From Pseudomonadota bacterium (GTDB taxonomy: Bacteria > Pseudomonadota > Gammaproteobacteria > Acidithiobacillales > Acidithiobacillaceae), in NCBI GenBank assembly GCA_021821885.1, contig JAKARO010000001.1, forward strand, positions 62,001-126,000: DNA of 64,000 bases. The letters run 5' to 3'. Every line of letters starts with the position of its first letter. The first letter of the stretch is position 1. The notes under the pieces are model-generated. The model searched no databases, was not told where the DNA came from, and worked only from the letters and a program-made list of their open reading frames with translations. Position numbers and translations under genes: made by a program. Of the stretch, positions 30,992 to 39,951 are shown piece after piece.

Positions 30992-32497
30992 TCACATCAG
31001 GATAATGTCATACTGTTCCTGGGTATAGGTAGGCTCACCCTGCACCCGGATAGGACGGCCAATGAATTCTTCGAGTGCCGCAAGACTGGTACTTTCCTCA
31101 TCCAGAAGTTTTTCTCCCACTTGGGGGGATGCCAGAACAATAAAACGCTCGGCAGGGTATGCCCGGGTTTCGCGCACAATTTCCCGTAGAATTTCATAGC
31201 AGATGGTTTCGGCCGTCTTCATGAATCCCCGTCCATGGCAATAGGGGCAAGGCTCGCAGAGGATCTGCCGGAGACTTTCCCGGGTACGCTTCCTGGTCAT
31301 TTCCACTAGACCCAGTGCCGAAATCTGGGTAATGGTGCACCGGGTATGGTCGCTCTGCAGGGCTTTTTCCAGCGCGCGCTGGACCCTGCGTTTATGTTCT
31401 TCATCTTCCATGTCGATAAAATCGATTATGATCATTCCGCCGATATTGCGGAGGCGAAGCTGGCGGGCGATTGCGGCCGCAGCTTCCAGATTGGTCTTCA
31501 GAATGGTTTCTTCCTGGTTACGGCGGCCAACAAAAGCGCCGGTATTTACATCGATGGTGGTCAGAGCTTCTGTCTGGTCAATGACAAGGTACGCTCCAGA
31601 TTTCAGGGTGACACGACTCTGCAGTGCCCGCTCGATTTCATCCTCGACGTTGTAAAGATCAAAAAGGGGCCGTTCACCAGCATAATGTTCAATCCGGTCC
31701 GCCACTTCCGGAATTACTTCGGAGCAGAACTGTCGCGCAGCCTCAAAAGTTTCCCTGGAATCAATCCGCACGCGCTGGATATCGCCAGACATCACGTCTC
31801 GCATTACCCGGAGGGCCAGGTTTAGATCTTCATGGATTACTTGGGGAGCCTTGCCCTGCTGCAGTTGCTCGAGCACGCTCTGCCAGAGCCGCCGGAGAAA
31901 TTCCAGATCACTGCGGAAATCCGCCTCTTCAACGCCTTCCGCAAGTGTCCGGATGATGAAACCTCCGGTTTCTTCCGGAGGAAGCAGTGCCTTGAGAACA
32001 TCCTTCAGACGGCCGCGCTCCTCCGGGATTTCGATGCGGCTGGATACACCGATCCGAGGAACAAACGGCATGTAGACCAGGTAGCGGCCAGGCAGCGTAA
32101 TGCGTGTAGACAGGCGCGCCCCCTTGCTGCCTACCGGATCCTTGATGACCTGGACGAGAACTTCCTGCCCCTCGCGCAGCAGGCTGGAAACACTGCGGGT
32201 TTCATGCTGCACTACAGGACGTGCCTCTACATCCGTTTCACCCTCATTTATGGGCACTTCATCCGTATCTTCTTCCTGGATGTCTGCAGCATGCAGAAAG
32301 GCTGTTCTCTCCAGTCCGACATCGATAAAGGCTGCCTGCATACCCGGCAGAACCCTGCGCACAACGCCTTTGTAGATATTTCCTACCAGTCCGCGATGGC
32401 TGCTGCGCTCTATCTGCAGTTCCTGGAGGACACCATTGTCTACCAGTGCAACACGAATTTCCTGCGGTGTTACATTTATCAACAGTTCTTCACTCAT
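30992..32497 (-). CDS. rng: ribonuclease G
   Basis: Endoribonuclease of the RNase E/G family for 16S rRNA 5' maturation and mRNA decay. 501 residues, near the E. coli length (489) and too short for RNase E. It has an N-terminal S1 domain (GNIYKGVVRRVLPGMQAAFIDVG near 38-60), the DNase-like catalytic part with TTIDVNTGAFVG and IIIDFIDME, and the Zn-link CEPCPYCHGRG. Its start overlaps the maf stop by eight bases, matching the common maf-rng pair. Confidence 0.95.
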   Translation of the reverse strand: MSEELLINVTPQEIRVALVDNGVLQELQIERSSHRGLVGNIYKGVVRRVLPGMQAAFIDVGLERTAFLHAADIQEEDTDEVPINEGETDVEARPVVQHETRSVSSLLREGQEVLVQVIKDPVGSKGARLSTRITLPGRYLVYMPFVPRIGVSSRIEIPEERGRLKDVLKALLPPEETGGFIIRTLAEGVEEADFRSDLEFLRRLWQSVLEQLQQGKAPQVIHEDLNLALRVMRDVMSGDIQRVRIDSRETFEAARQFCSEVIPEVADRIEHYAGERPLFDLYNVEDEIERALQSRVTLKSGAYLVIDQTEALTTIDVNTGAFVGRRNQEETILKTNLEAAAAIARQLRLRNIGGMIIIDFIDMEDEEHKRRVQRALEKALQSDHTRCTITQISALGLVEMTRKRTRESLRQILCEPCPYCHGRGFMKTAETICYEILREIVRETRAYPAERFIVLASPQVGEKLLDEESTSLAALEEFIGRPIRVQGEPTYTQEQYDIILM

Positions 32498-33083
32498 GAG
32501 TGCCCTGTAAAAAAAGTGGAGGGAACCCGACAGCTCCCAGAAGCCCGGCCGTTTCCGCCAGGGGAAGCCCCATTACGCCACTGTAAGAGCCGCGGAGACC
32601 AAGGATAAATGCAGCCCCGAGACCCTGTATGGCATAGCCACCAGCCTTGTCCCGGGGTTCCCCCGTTTCCCAGTAGGCACGGATTTCCCTGGTCGACAGG
32701 GACCGCATGAAAACGGCATTCTTCGAGAGACGGACGTGCAGCCTGCCAGATAGGGGATGAAGCACGGCTACCGCGGTGAGTACCTGGTGCCAGCGTCCCC
32801 CCAGGGTCTGGTACATGGCTTCTGCGGAAGCCATGTCCATCGCTTTACCAAAAATCTTTCCATCTGCCGTAACGACGGTATCCGCACCAATGACAGTAGC
32901 CCCGGGGTGCTGCCGCCCCACGGCCCGCACTTTTCCAGCAGCAAGTCGCCGGACCAGGACGGAAGGGGATTCTCCGGGAAGGGGAGTTTCGTCAACATGG
33001 GGTACACATACCGAGGGTGCATAGCCCAGCTGGCGAAGAAGTTCCAGACGGCGGGGGGAAGCGGAGGCAAGAATCAGGTCCAT
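32490..33083 (-). CDS. maf: Maf family nucleoside triphosphate pyrophosphatase
   Basis: House-cleaning pyrophosphatase of the Maf/YhdE class, 197 residues. The Maf motif ASASPRRLELL is at 5-15, VIGADTVVTADGKIFGKA in the middle, and GSYSGVMGLPLAET near the C-terminus. A longer in-frame ATG at 33119 would overlap the previous gene; the family starts at MDLILASASPRR (33083). YhdE-type Maf proteins act on dTTP/UTP, but specificity was not tested here. Confidence 0.94.
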   Translation of the reverse strand: MDLILASASPRRLELLRQLGYAPSVCVPHVDETPLPGESPSVLVRRLAAGKVRAVGRQHPGATVIGADTVVTADGKIFGKAMDMASAEAMYQTLGGRWHQVLTAVAVLHPLSGRLHVRLSKNAVFMRSLSTREIRAYWETGEPRDKAGGYAIQGLGAAFILGLRGSYSGVMGLPLAETAGLLGAVGFPPLFLQGTHE

Positions 33084-33099
33084 CAAAGGATCCGGTCCT

Positions 33100-33963
33100 T
33101 CACGGGTTTTCTGCCGCATTCACGAGAAACAGCTCTGCGGTACCCTCTGGTAGACCGGAACCGGTAGCCAGCGCCAGGCGCTGGTCCGGAATTCCGTTTT
33201 TCCTCAATGTACGCAGAATGCGTTCTGCCCGCTGTGTGGCGAGATTGGTCCCTCCAGGCCTTGGAGCCACCCGTACCAGAATTTCACGGGTTTCTACCCG
33301 CTGGAGGGCGGATGCTACTGCCCGAAGCCGCTCAAGCCCAGTGGTGCTCAGGATATGGCTGTTTTGGAACAGGGTGCTGACCGGCATCTGCAGATGAACA
33401 CCATTCCTGCCGGTTCGGACGCTGCCATATGCGGAAAGCGCACTTGCAGGGGAGGAATTGTTTCCAGCATTGCCCGGGGTTTTCATCTCGGCCAGGGCAC
33501 CTTCTTCCTGCCGGATGGTCTTCTCCTGCTGCCGGATTTTTTGCTCCATGTGCTGTGTCTGGGCACCAGCCATTGTTTTCTGGGCCAGCTGCTGGCGCAG
33601 GGCAGAGTACCGCGCCGCTAGCACCTGGTGCTCATGCTTGAGATTGGCGAGCTGGTTTTTCAGGTGGACAGCATTCCGGGCCTGCTCAATACGCTGCCGG
33701 TACTGCAGTATGCCCTGGAACCGTGCTTCCAGAATGGCACGGTCAACCCTGAAAAGGGCTGGGTAGATCTGGTCAGCGGTCATCATGTGCAGGGTCTCCT
33801 GCAGGTTCCGGATTTGCGCCTGGGTCAGGCCTCCCTGCTTTTCCTGTGCCTCTACCCTGGCAGTGGCATTCTGGATCTGGCGGGTAGTAATAGAATCGCC
33901 TTGGGCCAGAAGGGGGAACCCCAGAAAAAAAAGTACCGGAACAAAAAGGGATCGGCAATTCAT
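33100..33963 (-). CDS. periplasmic coiled-coil protein with divergent OmpA-like C-terminus
   Basis: 287 residues. A signal peptide (about 1-20, ending LLAQG) is followed by a long Gln/Arg/Glu-rich helical region with heptad-like spacing (about 30-160), a short flexible Asn/Ser linker and a C-terminal domain (about 195-285) resembling OmpA peptidoglycan-binding domains: GLERLRAVASAL, then NLATQRAERILRTLRKNGI. Some usual OmpA binding residues appear changed. It follows a DUF4398 lipoprotein with a four-base overlap. DUF4398 and OmpA-like domains often occur together in one protein, so the two products probably form one envelope module. Function unknown. Confidence 0.75.
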   Translation of the reverse strand: MNCRSLFVPVLFFLGFPLLAQGDSITTRQIQNATARVEAQEKQGGLTQAQIRNLQETLHMMTADQIYPALFRVDRAILEARFQGILQYRQRIEQARNAVHLKNQLANLKHEHQVLAARYSALRQQLAQKTMAGAQTQHMEQKIRQQEKTIRQEEGALAEMKTPGNAGNNSSPASALSAYGSVRTGRNGVHLQMPVSTLFQNSHILSTTGLERLRAVASALQRVETREILVRVAPRPGGTNLATQRAERILRTLRKNGIPDQRLALATGSGLPEGTAELFLVNAAENP

Positions 33964-34400
33964 GGAGCGGTTTCTCCCAACTGCTGGCGGGTCTGGACAA
34001 TTTTCTGGCGGAGCGTGGCAATGCGGGCCTGGACTTCCCTGACCTGCTCCCGTAGCCGGGCATTTCCGGAATAGCCCGCACTGCTGTCCATCCGGCTCTG
34101 GATATTATCAAGATACAGTTTGGATAGGAGGATTTCCCGCTCAGCCATGGGATAGTTCTTCTGGTTCTGGTCTCGCTGCGCATTTTCCAGTGCGCTACGC
34201 GCCGGTGCCAGCTCTCCCTGGGTCACTTGGGGCGAAAGGGAAAGGATGCGAAGGCGCCCCTCCTGCACAGCGAGGGCACGGCTGGTCTGCTGGAAAAGGG
34301 AAGGCGCCGGTGCCATCCGGGCACAGGCCCCAAGCTCCAGAACCAGACTCAATGCCAGAAGCAGATGCTGCAGGCGTTTGTCCAGGAAGTTTTTATTCAC
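33960..34400 (-). CDS. DUF4398-like outer-membrane lipoprotein
   Basis: 146 residues. A hydrophobic leader ends in a lipobox-like LELGAC (cysteine at about 26). Mature protein: an Ala/Arg/Gln-rich helical hairpin including ELAPARSALENAQRDQNQKNYPMAEREILLSKL, typical of DUF4398, whose function is unknown. Its stop overlaps the start of the OmpA-like gene (ATGA). RlmH ends six bases upstream of the start. Confidence 0.75.
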   Translation of the reverse strand: MNKNFLDKRLQHLLLALSLVLELGACARMAPAPSLFQQTSRALAVQEGRLRILSLSPQVTQGELAPARSALENAQRDQNQKNYPMAEREILLSKLYLDNIQSRMDSSAGYSGNARLREQVREVQARIATLRQKIVQTRQQLGETAP

Positions 34401-34405
34401 GGTAT

Positions 34406-34876
34406 TTACTCTCCGCCACGATGATAGGGCAGGCCCGCACGAATGCTCCAGGCCCGATAAATCTGTTCAGCCAGAACCACCCGGACTACAGGATGTGCCA
34501 TCGTCAGTGAAGACAGGGACCAGCGCCAGTGTGGCTTCAGATCCGGATCCAGCCCGTCTGGCCCTCCTATCCAGAGCGTGACATTCCGGGTTTCATCTAT
34601 CCACCCCCCAATTTTCCGGGCCAGTTCTTCACTGGCGAGCTGTCGACCCCCTACCTCAAGGGCAACAATTTCGCTGTCTCTGGGTGTTGCGGCCAGCAGT
34701 TTTTCTCCTTCTTCCTCCCGCCAGCGACGGCTGTCTCCGCGGCGCGTTCGCGAAGCCAGGGGCAGAGCCCGCCATTCGACCTGTAGGGGGGGGAGGATGC
34801 GGGCACAATAGTCCTGGACCGCCTCATCTACCCATCCAGGCATGCGGGTTCCCAGGGCCAGTACAAGAAGACGCAT
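34406..34876 (-). CDS. rlmH: 23S rRNA (pseudouridine(1915)-N(3))-methyltransferase RlmH
   Basis: SPOUT-class methyltransferase for m3-pseudouridine 1915 of 23S rRNA, 156 residues against 155 in E. coli. Conserved LWIGGPDGLDP in the SAM-binding knot and HPVVRVVLAEQIYRAW...PYHRG at the C-terminus. Follows rsfS by six bases, the widespread nadD-rsfS-rlmH order. Confidence 0.96.
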   Translation of the reverse strand: MRLLVLALGTRMPGWVDEAVQDYCARILPPLQVEWRALPLASRTRRGDSRRWREEEGEKLLAATPRDSEIVALEVGGRQLASEELARKIGGWIDETRNVTLWIGGPDGLDPDLKPHWRWSLSSLTMAHPVVRVVLAEQIYRAWSIRAGLPYHRGGE

Positions 34877-34882
34877 GAAATT

Positions 34883-35242
34883 TCAGTGGGTATCTTCCTT
34901 CTGCCCGCGGACACGGGGCAATTCTCCCCACAGCCGCTCAAGCTGGTAAAAGTCACGGGTTTCCGGGCGCAGCAGATGGACTACTACATCTCCCAGGTCT
35001 ACCAGCATCCAGTCCCCCCCTGCCAGGCCTTCCTTGCCAAGAGGCCGGACACCTGCTGCCCGGGCCTTCTCAAGAACCGCGTCCGCCAAGGCCCGTAACT
35101 GCCGGTCGGAGTTTCCTGAGGCGATGACCAGATAGTCGGTGATATCGGTCTGGCTCCGGACATCAATACTCTGGATATCAATGCCCTTGTGTTCATCAAG
35201 GGCGGCTATCGCAAGATCGCGGACAGTTTCAGCACTAGGCAA
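34883..35242 (-). CDS. rsfS: ribosomal silencing factor RsfS
   Basis: Binds uL14 and blocks subunit joining under starvation. 119 residues; the Iojap/RsfS pattern is present: DITDYLVIASGNSDRQLRALADAV, GDWMLVDLGDVVVHLL and FYQLERLWG. Lies between nadD and rlmH on the same strand, 17 bases after nadD. Confidence 0.96.
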   Translation of the reverse strand: MPSAETVRDLAIAALDEHKGIDIQSIDVRSQTDITDYLVIASGNSDRQLRALADAVLEKARAAGVRPLGKEGLAGGDWMLVDLGDVVVHLLRPETRDFYQLERLWGELPRVRGQKEDTH

Positions 35243-35259
35243 AGGGGGTCCTCCTGGTA

Positions 35260-35904
35260 TCAGGGGTTACGGTAGAGTCCATGCCGGTCAATATAATCCA
35301 AGACGGCATCTGGCAACAGAAAGCGGGCGCTACGCCGGGCTGCCAGCAGGCTCCGTATCTGGGTGGCGGAGATTTCCAGGGCAGTGACCGTATGAAATGC
35401 AATCCGGCCGGCAGGAGCAAAGAGCAGATCATTGAGACTGGCGGCACGGCGGCTATAGAGCGCTTGGCGCAATGGCTCGGGGAGTTCAGCCATCGGCCAG
35501 CCCGGACGGCCGGTGACCACCAAATGGGTGAGGTCAAGAATTTCCTCCCAAGAGTGCCAGGTATCAAAGCGCAGAAAGGCGTCCATGCCGATAACCATGG
35601 CCAGAAAAGCCCCGGGATGTGAAATCCGCAGATGCTTCAGGGTATCGATGGTATAGGAGGGGGTATTCCTTTCTACCTCAAAAGCCGAGACGCGGAAGGC
35701 CGGGTGCTGCTCGGCCGCAACGCGGGTCATGGCAAGCCGGTGTTCTGCCGGTGCCCATGGACTGTGCCGGTGGGGAGGATGACCGGCAGGGATGAGCAGT
35801 GCCGAACCAAGACCAAGGGCTTCGCGGATTTCCTCAAGAGCCCGCAGGTGACCATAATGGATGGGATCAAAAGTTCCGCCCAGGAACAGACAGCTGTTAT
35901 CCAT
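35260..35904 (-). CDS. nadD: nicotinate-nucleotide adenylyltransferase
   Basis: Makes deamido-NAD from nicotinate mononucleotide and ATP. 214 residues. The nucleotidyltransferase motif [12 protein letters not shown] is at 9-20 and the C-terminal ISATQIR with DYIDRHGLY is typical; ISATQIR is ISSTxIR in most homologues. First gene of the nadD-rsfS-rlmH group. The proA gene that often precedes it is not here. Confidence 0.96.
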   Translation of the reverse strand: MDNSCLFLGGTFDPIHYGHLRALEEIREALGLGSALLIPAGHPPHRHSPWAPAEHRLAMTRVAAEQHPAFRVSAFEVERNTPSYTIDTLKHLRISHPGAFLAMVIGMDAFLRFDTWHSWEEILDLTHLVVTGRPGWPMAELPEPLRQALYSRRAASLNDLLFAPAGRIAFHTVTALEISATQIRSLLAARRSARFLLPDAVLDYIDRHGLYRNP

Positions 35905-35994
35905 GGGCGGAATATAATAAATGGCTGGATGCGTGGGAAGCCTCTGCCCCCTGTGCCGCTAGCGGCCGCTCTTCCGGGAAAGAGGATATCCGGT

Positions 35995-36441
35995 TCACTC
36001 TACCTCAATCCGCCGCCGCTTGGCTGATTCAGCCTTTGGCAGAACCAGCTCCAGTACGCCATCCTTGTAGGATGCCCGGCTCTGGCTTGCATCCACGTCG
36101 ACAGGAAGCTGGATCGTGCGTGCAAATTCACCGTAACGCCTTTCCCGGTAAATATATTTCCCTTCTTCCCGGGTACTGCCCTCTTCCTTGTTCCCGCTGA
36201 TATAGACCTGGTTGCCGTGAACCTGGATGTCCAGCTTGTCCCTGTCCACACCCGCCACCTCTGCCTTGACAACGATTTCGGTATCCCGGTCAATGACATC
36301 AATATGCGCGATACTGGGGCGGGTACTTCCTGAAGCGGCCTGCATCGGGCGAAAAAATCCTGGCAGTACCGCGTCGAACAGCTGTTCCATGGGGTCCACA
36401 ACGCGAACGGGACCACTGCTTACCGCTTTTTCCTGGGCCAT
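35995..36441 (-). CDS. Hsp20 family small heat-shock protein
   Basis: 148-residue alpha-crystallin-type chaperone holding unfolded proteins. The crystallin domain runs from about 45 to 140 (KAEVAGVDRDKLDIQVHGNQVYISG, then YGEFARTIQLPVDVD and YKDGVLELVLPK). Clear AAGGAGAG site before the ATG. A sigma-32-type promoter sits 48-77 bases upstream, supporting heat-shock control. Confidence 0.94.
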   Translation of the reverse strand: MAQEKAVSSGPVRVVDPMEQLFDAVLPGFFRPMQAASGSTRPSIAHIDVIDRDTEIVVKAEVAGVDRDKLDIQVHGNQVYISGNKEEGSTREEGKYIYRERRYGEFARTIQLPVDVDASQSRASYKDGVLELVLPKAESAKRRRIEVE

Positions 36442-36488
36442 GGCCGTCTCTCCTTTCTGAAAACACCAACTAACGATTCCTGAAACAG

Positions 36489-36518
36489 AAATTGGGGACA
36501 GGGAAATAGCTTTTCAAG
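36489..36518 (-). promoter_or_regulatory. sigma-32 (RpoH) type promoter of the hsp20 gene
   Basis: On the minus strand CTTGAAAA (36518-36511) is followed after 13-14 bases by CCCCAATTT (36497-36489), close to the RpoH consensus CTTGAAA-N(11-15)-CCCCATNT. The hsp20 ATG is about 48 bases downstream. Confidence 0.7.
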
Positions 36519-36526
36519 GGGAGCGG

Positions 36527-37435
36527 TTAGTAGGGATATTCCCATCCGGGAGCGGGATCCTTGTAGCGGCGGTGGACCCACCAGTACTGTTCTGGAGCCT
36601 TGAGAATGGCTGTTTCAAGGACAGCGTTCATCGCAGCGGCATCCGCTTCGTCATCCCCGGCAGGGAACCCCGATGCCATTGGAACAATTTCCATGCGGTA
36701 GCCCATCCCCTTCGGCATACGGTAGGCATAGACGCCAAATACCGGGCTCTGCCTTCGCCCGGCGAGTCGTGCCAGCAGTGGGGTCGTGCAGGCCGGACGA
36801 CGGAAAAAGGGGGCAAAAACACCCTCTTTGGGATCGACATTCTGGTCTGGAAGAACGCCAACTGCCTCCCCTTTCTGAAGGGCCTGCAACAGGGGGCGTA
36901 TGCCTTTTTCCTTGGGCACCAGCCGCGCACCACTCCGACCACGGCCTGTGGTCATCAGTGCGTTAATGGAGACGTTCCGGGTGGCCATATACATTACGGT
37001 CACGGGCCAGCGCTGTCCTATATACTGTACCGCTGCTTCCCAGGCCCCGAGGTGGGCGGTAAAGAGGACGACACCATGCCCACCAGCAAGAGCCGCGTCT
37101 ACGGCTTCTGCACCCTCGACTTCCCGTATGAGGGAAAGGGCCTGCTCCGTCGGCCAGAACCACAGTGGGCCGAGCTCCACCAGGCCCTGGCCAAGAGAGC
37201 GGAAATGCGCCCGGAGCAGTCTTCGTCTCTGTTTTTCTGTCAGTTCAGGAAAAGCCAGTTCCAAATTTTTCCGGGCTATGGTTCGGGCCCGTGGTACCAG
37301 AAGCCGGGCAATATCGCCAAGCCGGTTTCCTAAAAAAACCCGGAGTGGTCGGGGTGTGCGTGCGAAAATGCGGAGAAGCCCGGTCGCCAGCCTTCCCAGG
37401 ACCCTGTCCTGGCCGGGGGTGGAGCTGTTTTTCAT
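36527..37435 (-). CDS. lipid A biosynthesis acyltransferase (LpxL/HtrB family)
   Basis: 302-residue inner-membrane acyltransferase adding a secondary acyl chain to lipid A. The HX4E catalytic motif is in LFTAHLGAWEAA; GVLPDQNVDPKEGVFAPFFRRPA and APEQYWWVHRRYK are typical of the family. The frame is open to 37594, but that part overlaps the ZnuA-like gene; the ATG at 37435 (MKNSSTPGQDRVL) is preferred although its ribosome site is weak. Which acyl position it modifies is not decidable. Confidence 0.88.
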   Translation of the reverse strand: MKNSSTPGQDRVLGRLATGLLRIFARTPRPLRVFLGNRLGDIARLLVPRARTIARKNLELAFPELTEKQRRRLLRAHFRSLGQGLVELGPLWFWPTEQALSLIREVEGAEAVDAALAGGHGVVLFTAHLGAWEAAVQYIGQRWPVTVMYMATRNVSINALMTTGRGRSGARLVPKEKGIRPLLQALQKGEAVGVLPDQNVDPKEGVFAPFFRRPACTTPLLARLAGRRQSPVFGVYAYRMPKGMGYRMEIVPMASGFPAGDDEADAAAMNAVLETAILKAPEQYWWVHRRYKDPAPGWEYPY

Positions 37436-37521
37436 GCCGGCGCTGTGGACGGGAGGGATGGGGCCCCAACCTGCTGTCCAGGGAAGCAGATGGGTGGATT
37501 CTGGTTTGGCATCCGCAGATT

Positions 37522-38415
37522 CTAGTGCGTTCCAGCAGCCGCTGTCTCCTGGGCTGCCGCACGGTACAGGGCTGCCGTTTCTGCAAGCATCCATTTCTGG
37601 TAGCTGTATCCGGCCGGCATGATCTCATAGGCACCGATTACCGGTACGCTGCTGTCTCTGGCTTTTTCAAGAAACAGGCGGGTCAGGCTGCTGGTGACCT
37701 GCCGGTTATAGACCATGAACCGGACAGCCTTTTTCTCCAGCAGGCGGATCTGGAAACTGGTATCCTGGGGAGCGGGATCGGTACCGTTCATGATGGCTGC
37801 CTGGAGTGGCCATGGCGTGCGGATATCGCATCCCATGGCTGTGAGAAGATAGTCGGCAACCGGTTCAGTCACTGCTACGGGCGTATGGGCATACCGGGTC
37901 CTGAATCTGGCGATCTCCCGATACCATGGCTTTAGCGAGGTATCGAAAAGACGGACCTGCTGCTGGAAATACGCCTGGTGTGCCGGCTCCAGCTTTCCGA
38001 GGGCGGTTGCTACCGCAGAGGCCACTTGAGGCATGGTTTGGGGTTTGTACCAGAGATGGGGGTTTCTGGTATTTCGCGGCAGGTCCAGGAGCTCCTGTAC
38101 GACAATGGTCTGTCTCCGGGGATCGGGGTTGGCTTTTAAAATTTTGCCGGCCCAGCTGTCATAGCCGAGCCCGTTGCGGACAACCAGCAGTGCCTGGGAC
38201 AGTTTTCTGGCAATGGCCGGACTGGTTTCGAAAGAGTGGGGATCAACGGCGGGACTGCTCTCGATAGCCTGGACGGAAACATAGGGTCCGCCAATCTGGG
38301 CAATAACGTTCGCATACTGGCTTTCTGCCCCAACAGCACGGACAGGCGTCGCAGAAACTGGCTGGAGGGCCAGGCAGGGAACCAGGGCTGCCAGGAGCGG
38401 GAGATTTTTCCCCAT
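37522..38415 (-). CDS. ZnuA/TroA-like metal ABC transporter substrate-binding protein
   Basis: 297 residues with a signal peptide (about 1-22, cleavage near VSA). Metal-binding cluster A-I features: HSFETSP near residue 60 gives one His ligand, NPHLWYKPQ the second, and VTEPVADYLLTAMG the acidic region of the second lobe. Zn or Mn is likely; the His-rich loop typical of ZnuA is missing. No ABC ATPase or permease is nearby, so it is an orphan binding protein. The frame extends to 38466, but MGKNLPLLAAL at 38415 starts a normal leader. Confidence 0.85.
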   Translation of the reverse strand: MGKNLPLLAALVPCLALQPVSATPVRAVGAESQYANVIAQIGGPYVSVQAIESSPAVDPHSFETSPAIARKLSQALLVVRNGLGYDSWAGKILKANPDPRRQTIVVQELLDLPRNTRNPHLWYKPQTMPQVASAVATALGKLEPAHQAYFQQQVRLFDTSLKPWYREIARFRTRYAHTPVAVTEPVADYLLTAMGCDIRTPWPLQAAIMNGTDPAPQDTSFQIRLLEKKAVRFMVYNRQVTSSLTRLFLEKARDSSVPVIGAYEIMPAGYSYQKWMLAETAALYRAAAQETAAAGTH

Positions 38416-38532
38416 CTTGGTGCAGAACAGCCGGTCCTGAAATCGTCTTGCCGGGGGCAGGCACATGGGGACGGACCTTTTGCAGCAGAGCTTTGCCGAT
38501 TATGGCACGATGGCCTGGGCTGTGGAACTGAA

Positions 38533-38553
38533 CGCGCCGGCCAGTCCGGCGCG
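38533..38553. repeat. perfect 8-bp inverted repeat beside A/T tract
   Basis: CGCGCCGG and CCGGCGCG are separated by five bases in the gap between mnmE (minus) and the ZnuA-like gene (minus). On the minus strand a run of six T precedes the hairpin instead of following it, so it does not fit an intrinsic terminator in either direction. It may be an attenuating structure or an operator. Confidence 0.45.
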
Positions 38554-38575
38554 AAAAAAGAAGCCTGGATTCGGG

Positions 38576-39943
38576 CTATTTCCCAATGCAGAAGCGCGAG
38601 AAAATTTCTCCCAGAATTTCCTCTACCCCCATCTCTCCCGTGACTCTGGAGAGCGCATAGGCAGCCTCACGCAGAGACTGGGCCAGCAGTTCTTCTGGCC
38701 CGGCGAGTTCCAGCAGCCGGACTCCGGCCAGGAGGGCTTCGTGGCAGTCCTCGAGAGCCTGGAGATGGCGGGTCCTGGCACTGAAGACGCTTGCCTCGGG
38801 AGGTACTCCTCCAAGGGAGGCCGAAAGATGCTGTTCAAGCTGCTCCAGTCCGTGACCAGTTCTGGCGGAGATGGAAATCTGCTTGCAGCCGGTCGGCAGA
38901 TGGGGAGGATGTTCTACGAGATCAAGCTTGTTCCATATAATGGTGCAACGGGCAGAATCCAGGCTATCGAGGATTTTCTGGTCGGCTGGCAGCCACCCCA
39001 CGCGGGCATCGGCAAGCAGCAGGATCCACTGGGAAGACTCCATGGCCGCACGACTACGGCGGATCCCTTCCTGCTCCACCAGGTCCTCCGTATCATGCAG
39101 CCCGGCGGTATCCAGAAGTTCTACGGGCAGACCATCAATAAGAATTTCTTCCCGCAGGATATCCCGGGTAGTTCCCGGCACCGGAGTGACAATGGCACTT
39201 TCGCGTTGTGCAAGGACATTCAGGAGGCTGGATTTTCCAACATTGGGGCGGCCAGCCAGGACGACGCGTGCCCCATGCGAAAGTCTCGCTCCGGCGCGAC
39301 AGGGGCGCAGGATCTTTTCTGTCTGCAGAAGGAGCTTCTCCAGACCCTGATGGAGAAGCTCCCTGTGGCTTTCCCCCAGATCCTCCTCGCTGAAGTCCAG
39401 CCCCGCCTCTGCAAGTGCCAGGGCTTCCAGAATGGTAGACCGCAGACTGCCAACCGCAGAGGAGAAATGGCCTTCCATGCTCGCGATGGCTGCCCTGGCC
39501 TGTGCTTCGCTGCGGGAATGGATCAGGTCGGCTACAGCTTCTGCCTGTGCCAGATCCAGCCGCTGGTTCAGAAATGCCCGTTCACTGAATTCCCCCGGCC
39601 TTGCCAGGCGGGCCCCAAGTGCGATCGCCCGCTGTAGCAGAAGGTTGAGGACAACGGGACTACCATGCCCCTGGAGTTCAATGACATCTTCCCCTGTATA
39701 GCTATGGGGTGCCGGGAAATAGAGGGCAATGCCATGATCAAGCACCTGACCCTGATGGCCGAGGAATTTGCGGAGATAGGCATGCCTGGGGCGCCATGGG
39801 GTTGGGGACTGGCTGCCACAGATCCCTGTGGCAATGGCAAAAGCCTTTGGACCGGACAGACGGACAATGCCGACACCGCCCTCCCCGGCCGGGGTGGCGA
39901 TGGCGGCAATGGTATCCCCAAGCTGGTACAGGTTTCCCGGCAC
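38576..39943 (-). CDS. mnmE: tRNA uridine-5-carboxymethylaminomethyl(34) synthesis GTPase MnmE
   Basis: GTPase partner of MnmG in U34 modification. 455 residues. The N-terminal folate-binding domain starts DTIAAIATPAGEGGVGIVRLSG; the G domain has G1 GRPNVGKSSLLN, G2 TTRD, G3 DTAG and G4 NKLD; the protein ends in the redox motif CIGK. It starts nine bases from the yidC stop, keeping rpmH-rnpA-yidD-yidC-mnmE. Its normal neighbour mnmG is at the other end of the window. Confidence 0.97.
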   Translation of the reverse strand: MPGNLYQLGDTIAAIATPAGEGGVGIVRLSGPKAFAIATGICGSQSPTPWRPRHAYLRKFLGHQGQVLDHGIALYFPAPHSYTGEDVIELQGHGSPVVLNLLLQRAIALGARLARPGEFSERAFLNQRLDLAQAEAVADLIHSRSEAQARAAIASMEGHFSSAVGSLRSTILEALALAEAGLDFSEEDLGESHRELLHQGLEKLLLQTEKILRPCRAGARLSHGARVVLAGRPNVGKSSLLNVLAQRESAIVTPVPGTTRDILREEILIDGLPVELLDTAGLHDTEDLVEQEGIRRSRAAMESSQWILLLADARVGWLPADQKILDSLDSARCTIIWNKLDLVEHPPHLPTGCKQISISARTGHGLEQLEQHLSASLGGVPPEASVFSARTRHLQALEDCHEALLAGVRLLELAGPEELLAQSLREAAYALSRVTGEMGVEEILGEIFSRFCIGK

Positions 39944-39951
39944 GGCTGTGT

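Noticed and set aside
33114-33129. Possible fourth parS (TTCACGAGAAACA)
   Set aside because: Only 12 of 16 bases match and the palindrome core is broken, unlike the three sites on the left.
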